From contig JWZX01002129.1 in NCBI GenBank assembly GCA_001275005.1, positions 1-11,681 of the forward strand: a DNA stretch of 11,681 bases. Reading direction: 5' to 3'. Position numbers and translations under genes: made by a program. Shown piece after piece: positions 7,575 to 11,681 of this stretch (position 1 is its first letter; each line of letters begins with the position of its first letter). The notes below the pieces were generated by a model. It had not been told where the DNA came from. It worked only from the letters and a program-made list of their open reading frames with translations, and made no database searches. This DNA is from Chrysochromulina tobinii (lineage: Eukaryota; Haptophyta; Prymnesiales; Chrysochromulinaceae).

Positions 7575-7655
7575 TTCGCGCCACCAACGCGAAACGCTCG
7601 AAACGACGCGATCAGGGTGAACACCTTTGTCCCCACAACCCACTCACGCGAAACG
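7575..7655. promoter_or_regulatory. Cluster of candidate E2F-type binding sites
   Basis: TTCGCGCC (7575-7582) is close to the E2F consensus TTTSGCGC. ACGCGAAACG occurs twice (7587-7596 and 7646-7655), giving the GCGAAA half-site characteristic of E2F and of related G1/S elements. All three lie within about 70-150 bp upstream of the E2F gene start, which would suit autoregulation. GC-rich background makes chance matches possible. Confidence 0.35.
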
Positions 7656-8308
7656 ACGCACGCACGCCGCAAGCCGCTCCAAATCCGCCGTCAATGACGC
7701 ATTTCCCCAAACGCATTTCAGATGAGACGATGTGAGCAAAGATGGGAGAGAGAGGGACGGTGCACGCGGTGCAGGGTTACGTGGTGAGGAACCCGTCCTA
7801 TCGGAGAGCGCTGGGGGTTCCGTCGAACGTGACGCTGAACCGACGAAACGACTAAGTGGCGATCACCCGTGTGTCCAGCGCAAGTGCGAATAACTCCCCA
7901 TGGAACTCCCGGACGATCCCCACACAGAGGACGACAGGCGAGAGGCGACAACAGCGACAATGCGAATAATAATACGCTCCATCAGACACAGCACGCACAG
8001 GTCCCGCGCTTTGGAACTGTGTGCCCGCTCTGCCCGCCGTCTCGAGCCGTCTCCTCCAACGCGCGCCCAGGTCCCCGACGGACACGTGTGCTGTGAGTCG
8101 TCGGTGGTTCACGGCCGCACGACTGTTCACACCGCACGTCGGTTCACGGCCGGCGTGCAACGCCAGCGGTGCAGGCACACTAACGCCCAGGTACTCACCG
8201 CCCAGGCCCACAAAGCAACCATCTCACCGCCGAGCTCCACCGCCCGAGCCCAATCAAGCGCCACCTCACCATCTACCCTCATCATCGTCATCTCGGCTGC
8301 TGCCCCGA

Positions 8309-8342
8309 GGCCCACAGCACGCCCAGGCCCACAGCACGCCCT
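8309..8342. repeat. 17-bp tandem duplication
   Basis: GGCCCACAGCACGCCCA followed by the same unit with the last base changed to T. Located just past the kinase gene stop (8388), in its 3' flank. Confidence 0.6.
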
Positions 8343-8387
8343 CTCCTCTGCGGCGCCCACCTCGCTCGCTTCGCAAGAGAGAGAGGT

Positions 8388-9998
8388 TCAGTGGCAGTCG
8401 AAGGCTCCATCGCCGATGAACTCCCGGAGCAGCGACGTGGTGGGCACCTTTGCGGTGGACGCCGAGTGGAAGAGGCGAAGCAGGCTGAGCAGACGCACCG
8501 CGGCCGCGTACTGCGCATCATCGGGCGGCACGGCGGCAAGCAGAGGCTCGACGAGCGGCTTGAGGATGGCCATCTCATACTCATGGGACGAGTTCACGAC
8601 CATGTCGACCGCGTCTTGATGAGGGAAGATCCAAGTGTGCTCGCCACGGCGTACGTTCGCCCACATGGAGAGCGTCTTCGAGGCTGAGTGGCCTCGGAAG
8701 AGGTAGTCGCGGCTCATGCGGCGTAGCAGTCGGTTGTCCGTCGTCTTGAGCGCGTTCGCCTCATCTAGCTGGAGCGACGAGATCGGCGAGATGTAGACCT
8801 TGAAGAGGCGCTTCGACGGGACCGTCTTGAGGAACTCCGGGTTGAGCGCATGGATCCCCTCGATGACAAGCATCGACTTCTCGACGGGAGCCGGCAGCTT
8901 CATCGGAGTGCCCTCGCCATCGCGAAAGCCCGTCTTCATGTTATACACGGGCGTGCGCACCTCTTCCCCCGCGAGCAGCCGATTGATGTGCTCGCCCACG
9001 AGGTCCGAGTCCATCGACTCGACGTGGTCGTAGTCCACGTCCGAGCGCAGCTTGCGCGCCTGGTACCGGGGCTGCCGGTCGAGAGGCAGGTAGTAATGGT
9101 CTACGGTCAGGGCCCGGCCGGTGAAGCCCAGGTTGCGAAGGTACATGGTGAGCTTGGTCGCGAACGTAGTCTTGCCCGAGGAGGTGGGGCCAGCGATGCA
9201 AACAACGCCCACACGGTCCGCGTCGCTGCTGCCCGTGCACCGCGCCGCAATCGCGGAGGCGAGCTCGGCCAGCTTCGCCTCCTGACGAAACTCTGCATGC
9301 AAGATGAAGTCGTGCAGCTCGCGGTTGCACGTCTGCAGCGAGTTGAGCTCGCCCACGCACGACACCTTGTGAGACGCACCCCAGGCAGCGTGGTCATTCG
9401 ACGCGCTCAGCAGCGACGTTGAGACGCTCGCCCCCGCGTGGCCAGGGGCGCTGGCGCCCTTTGCGCGCTTGGCCGGTGGGGCGTCGCCACCGTCGCAGGG
9501 GCCATACGAGACTAGGAGCGCGCCATTGTGCAAGCTCAAGACGGGCGGCTCGGCCGCGAGCACGGACGTTTTCGCAGCGAGCGCGCCAAACGCGAGCCTT
9601 GAGAAGCTGCCAAGGGTGTGGACTTCCACAGACTCACTGGAGCGCGAACGAAGGAGGGCCACCGACTGCGCGAGGCCCGCATCACCAAAATACTTCAAGG
9701 CCTCGGCGTATGGCAACGCCTTTTTTGTGATCGGCAAGTCGTCTGCAATGAGCTTCGTGACCCGTGCGCTGATCTGCTCCACTTCCTTAGCCGAGAGCGG
9801 TCGGCCTGCACTCGAAAAGAGGTATGCCCGGCCGACGGTGCGTCCGCCGACCAGGGCCGGCGTCTCCGCGGCGCATGAGACGATGAATCGCAGGGTCGCA
9901 CGGGTGCTCGCGTCCTCGTAGATTGATGGCATCGCCTCGCTCGCAGTGTCGCTCGCAGTCTCGGACTTCTTGGCGGGGGTCTTCTTTGCAGGCGGCAT
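8388..9998 (-). CDS. Uridine kinase-like enzyme with ThrRS-like N-terminal region
   Basis: Predicted 536-residue, intronless P-loop kinase of the uridine kinase/phosphoribulokinase superfamily, likely phosphorylating a nucleoside in salvage; the substrate is inferred. The C-terminal kinase domain (about 263-490) shows Walker A GPTSSGKT (270-277), the substrate loop DHYYLPLDRQPRY (300-312), FRDGEG, Walker B MLVIEGIHALNPEF (376-389) and the lid region RRMSRDYLFRGHSA (426-439) followed by MWANVRRGE. This matches the bacterial-type subgroup in which the kinase follows a threonyl-tRNA-synthetase-like TGS/SAD module. Residues about 52-165 (GRAYLF, LSAKEVEQISARVTKLIADDLPITKK, EALKYFGDAG) resemble the SAD part, without a clear TGS domain. 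The N-terminus is Lys/Ala/Pro-rich. The ATG at 9998 is used; the frame opens slightly further upstream only through a GTG. Confidence 0.88.
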   Translation of the reverse strand: MPPAKKTPAKKSETASDTASEAMPSIYEDASTRATLRFIVSCAAETPALVGGRTVGRAYLFSSAGRPLSAKEVEQISARVTKLIADDLPITKKALPYAEALKYFGDAGLAQSVALLRSRSSESVEVHTLGSFSRLAFGALAAKTSVLAAEPPVLSLHNGALLVSYGPCDGGDAPPAKRAKGASAPGHAGASVSTSLLSASNDHAAWGASHKVSCVGELNSLQTCNRELHDFILHAEFRQEAKLAELASAIAARCTGSSDADRVGVVCIAGPTSSGKTTFATKLTMYLRNLGFTGRALTVDHYYLPLDRQPRYQARKLRSDVDYDHVESMDSDLVGEHINRLLAGEEVRTPVYNMKTGFRDGEGTPMKLPAPVEKSMLVIEGIHALNPEFLKTVPSKRLFKVYISPISSLQLDEANALKTTDNRLLRRMSRDYLFRGHSASKTLSMWANVRRGEHTWIFPHQDAVDMVVNSSHEYEMAILKPLVEPLLAAVPPDDAQYAAAVRLLSLLRLFHSASTAKVPTTSLLREFIGDGAFDCH

Positions 9999-10218
9999 GG
10001 TGAGACGCACAACTCCTGCCCCCTCCAGTCACGCGATTTCACGCGTCGCACGCACGCCGCGCGCGCGCGTCAATTGAGGATCTTTGGAATCGCGTTGGCG
10101 TCGAAGGAGAAAATTGGTTTGTAATTGACGAAGCGAGCCGTTTCGCAGTACTTTTGTATTCATCGGGAAAAGGCGAACAAGGAAAAAAAACGGCGTATCG
10201 GAGCGAAGCGTCGTGAGA

Positions 10219-11681
10219 TCACGAGGACGGCAGCTCGGTGGCGCTCGGCGCGCTGCCTACGTGCAGCCCTCGAGTGAGCATGTGACCGACCGCGTGCGGC
10301 GTCGCAAGCTGCGTGGCGCCGACGAGCAGCCGATGCTTTGGGTGCTGCGCGCCCAGCTGCCGGAGCTCGCGCAGCTCGGCGAGGGAGATTCCGCCGAGGA
10401 CGAAGACGACGATCGTGCGCTGGTCTGTGAGGCGCGCCGTGCGCCTCATCCCAAGCAAGTTGGCGCCGCGCGAGAAGAGCGACCCGATCGACGCCTCGCC
10501 CACGCGGCGGAGCTCGGGCATTTCCTCGGAGCGGAGGGCACGCTCGAGCGTGTGGCGCACGAGGGGCCGGTATACCTAATTAGGGAGAGGGTGGCGCCGT
10601 GGTGAGCACTTGCATGCCGAGCGTGTGGCGCACGAGGGGACGGTATACCTCCCCTGCCGTCTGGCCCGCGCCGAGCAGCAGCGTCTCCGTGGCCGTACCC
10701 AGGCCATGACGCGCCGTGGCGAGCGCGTGCAGCCGTTGGAACACGACGCGCAGGGCGCCGTCGAGGGCCTCCCGCCGAGCTCCAATCTCCGTCGGCGTGA
10801 GGGCCTCGATGGGGACGGGCGCCGTGCCGGGCGCGAGGAGGCCGCCCGCGTGCGGGTCGCGCAGGCACGCTTGGAGCAGCCCCTCGCGGAGCCGCTGCTC
10901 CTGCTCGCCGAGCGCCGCGCTCGAGACGGCGCTCATCCCTGCGAGGGAGTAGACCATCGCACAGAGCGGGAGCAGCTCGGGGACCCCGAGGGGCTGGGTA
11001 CCGAGGGGCTGGGTACCGAGGGGCGGCGGGCTGGTGGCGCCGGCGGCGGCGCGGGTAGGCGAGGCGGCGGCGCCGGCGCCGGCGGTGGTACGCGCGGGCT
11101 TTGCGACCGAATGCGAGCGCGCTGTGAGTGTGATCAGTTCGGAGAAGGCCGCCGCAACCCCCGCGTCCGACGCCGTGTGCTGCAGCAACTTCTGATGGCT
11201 GATGAGCGCGGCGCCGGCGCTCGAGACGGCGCCCTTGCCCCCTTCGAGCGCGTCGACGAGCGCCTCGACCGCACCCAGGATCGGCGTGTGGCGCAGTGCG
11301 ACGCTCGGCTCGTCGCACAGGGCGCGCAGCATCTCGCGAAGCTTGGGCGGCGTCGGGCGAGCAGGCAGCGGTATCTCGAGAGCCTCCGACGCATCGGCCA
11401 CGGCGGCGAGGCTGCGCAGGAGAGTGGTGGGTACATCCTTGGCACGGCGCGTGAGCAACGCATCCAGCAGCTCTTCACACCGGGGGTCGACCGGTGCCAG
11501 TGCCTGCTGAGCGAGTACAGAGAGCGGTGGAGGCGGAGGCGGAGGCGGTGGCGGTGGCGCGGCACGGCGCTCCACGCCCGTGCCTCCACCGCCGCCACCG
11601 CCTCCACTCCACCGCCACCACTCACTGGGGGACTGGGGGACTGTGGGACTGGGGGGACTGGGGGGACNCCGAGCATGATCG
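10219..11681 (-). CDS. SCFD2: SCFD2-like Sec1/Munc18 family protein, 5' partial
   Basis: Sec1/Munc18-family proteins bind syntaxins and SNARE bundles to control membrane fusion; SCFD2 is a poorly characterised branch. The last exon (10575-10219, 118 codons) follows a 73-bp introner-like intron, and the preceding exon runs from 10649 towards 11520 or beyond. The joined C-terminus VYRPLVRHTLERAL, SIGSLFSRGANLLG, TDQRTIVVFVLGGISLAELRELR and RLLVGATQL matches the typical Sec1-family end, closest in layout to SCFD2. Upstream are helical segments, an Ala/Pro-rich loop with the repeat PLGTQPLGTQPLG (about 10986-11024) and the segment ELLPLCAMVYSLAG. The 5' part is beyond the window. Between about 11520 and 11681 the frame is only Pro/Gly tracts, which may be intron: CTCTCTGTACTCGCTCAG would be a good acceptor near 11508. 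No reliable start is present. Confidence 0.75.
10576..10648 (-). mobile_element. Introner-like intron in the Sec1-family gene
   Basis: 73-bp intron, donor GTATAC at 10648 and acceptor CTAATTAG ending at 10576, phase 0. It consists of a 33-bp duplication of host coding sequence plus a 40-bp insert (10578-10617). The duplication copies are at 10618-10650 and 10545-10577 with one mismatch (T versus G in the sense strand). In the sense direction each copy starts AG|GTATACC, so both splice sites come from the duplicated segment. The 29 bp at 10594-10622 are identical to 3539-3567. Retention gives a stop within the intron (in the CCCTAATTAG end). Splicing restores VYRPLVRHTLERAL, a conserved Sec1-family stretch. 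Confidence 0.85.
10986..11024. repeat. 15-bp in-frame coding repeat
   Basis: CCGAGGGGCTGGGTA twice (10986-11000 and 11001-11015), then a 9-bp partial copy. It encodes the five-residue repeat PLGTQ in a disordered loop of the Sec1-family protein. The low divergence suggests recent expansion. Confidence 0.7.
11525..11667. repeat. G-rich repeats and imperfect inverted repeat at the right edge
   Basis: A GGTGGAGGCGGAGGC-type tract (about 11526-11559) is followed by a complementary CCTCCACCGCCGCC-type tract (about 11583-11620), which could fold into a long imperfect hairpin. Then about five copies of an ACTGGGGG-like 8-9-bp unit run from 11634 to 11667, giving G-quadruplex potential on the plus strand. 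An ambiguous base lies at 11668. In the sense of the minus-strand gene the latter is a C-rich tract with repeated CCCAG, compatible with intron sequence containing several alternative acceptors. Confidence 0.5.

Larger units (their letters stand above)
7507..8387. other. Spacer upstream of E2F and downstream of the kinase gene
   Basis: About 880 bp with no supported gene. The part next to E2F holds the candidate E2F-type sites listed separately. CGAAACGAC occurs three times (7599-7607, 7649-7657, 7844-7852). 8150-8350 is C-rich on the plus strand and includes a 17-bp tandem pair at 8309-8342. Long open frames here (for example 7852-8211 minus and 7900-8619 plus) show no domain, have biased composition, and the second overlaps the kinase coding region. 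Confidence 0.45.

Noticed and set aside
7852-8211. 119-residue minus-strand open frame in the spacer upstream of E2F.
   Set aside because: No recognisable motif and no compositional support; length is within chance for this GC content.
10446-11318. 290-residue Arg/Ala-rich open frame over the Sec1-family gene.
   Set aside because: Low-complexity alternative frame of GC-rich coding DNA. The other frame carries the Sec1-family C-terminus and splices cleanly.
11669-11681. A third introner copy at the right edge, because CCGAGCATGATCG resembles the insert end CCGAGCA...TGATCG of the PheRS beta introner (about 3561-3578).
   Set aside because: Only short blocks match with a 5-base gap, and the 29-bp core (GTGGTGAGCACTTGCATGC) is absent beside it. 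The window ends before it can be tested.

Overview
The window looks like nuclear DNA of a GC-rich, gene-dense eukaryote, probably a unicellular alga or related protist. The evidence is spliceosomal introns with GT-AG ends, a cytosolic-type phenylalanyl-tRNA synthetase beta subunit, an E2F-family transcription factor with a plant-like Rb-binding tail, calmodulin-type EF hands and an SCFD2-like Sec1 family protein. A haptophyte or similar alga would fit, but the sequence does not prove it. Six protein genes are supported and all lie on the minus strand, so the layout below runs from the 3' end of each gene to its 5' end.

Layout. 1-282: AT-richer flank with 15-bp repeats and a 52-nt two-stem hairpin. 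283-1000: two-exon calmodulin-like protein. 1001-1816: mostly empty spacer with one short ORF that resembles a targeting peptide. 1817-3040: acidic, Lys-rich protein with a PDZ domain. 3209-5539: three-exon PheRS beta subunit with a coiled-coil tail. 5540-6030: spacer with a nested palindrome. 6031-7506: E2F transcription factor. 7507-8387: spacer holding candidate E2F sites near the E2F start. 8388-9998: intronless uridine-kinase-like enzyme with a ThrRS-like N-terminal region. 10219 to the right edge: C-terminal part of an SCFD2-like Sec1/Munc18 family protein, open at its 5' end.

The main discovery is a pair of very short introns in unrelated genes: 3524-3591 in the PheRS beta gene and 10576-10648 in the Sec1-family gene. 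They share an identical 29-bp core in the same sense orientation. Each is bounded by a direct duplication of the host coding sequence (16 bp and 33 bp). In both, the duplicated segment begins AG|GT in the sense direction, so one copy supplies the 5' splice site and the other supplies the acceptor AG. Removing the intron restores an uninterrupted reading frame with one copy of the duplication. This is the signature of an introner-like, intron-generating insertion family, with unusually short inserts (52 and 40 bp) and unusually long, variable duplications.

The genes do not form an obvious pathway. They cover calcium sensing, translation, cell-cycle transcription, nucleotide salvage and vesicle traffic, as expected for a eukaryotic housekeeping neighbourhood. 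Intergenic distances run from about 170 to 880 bp.
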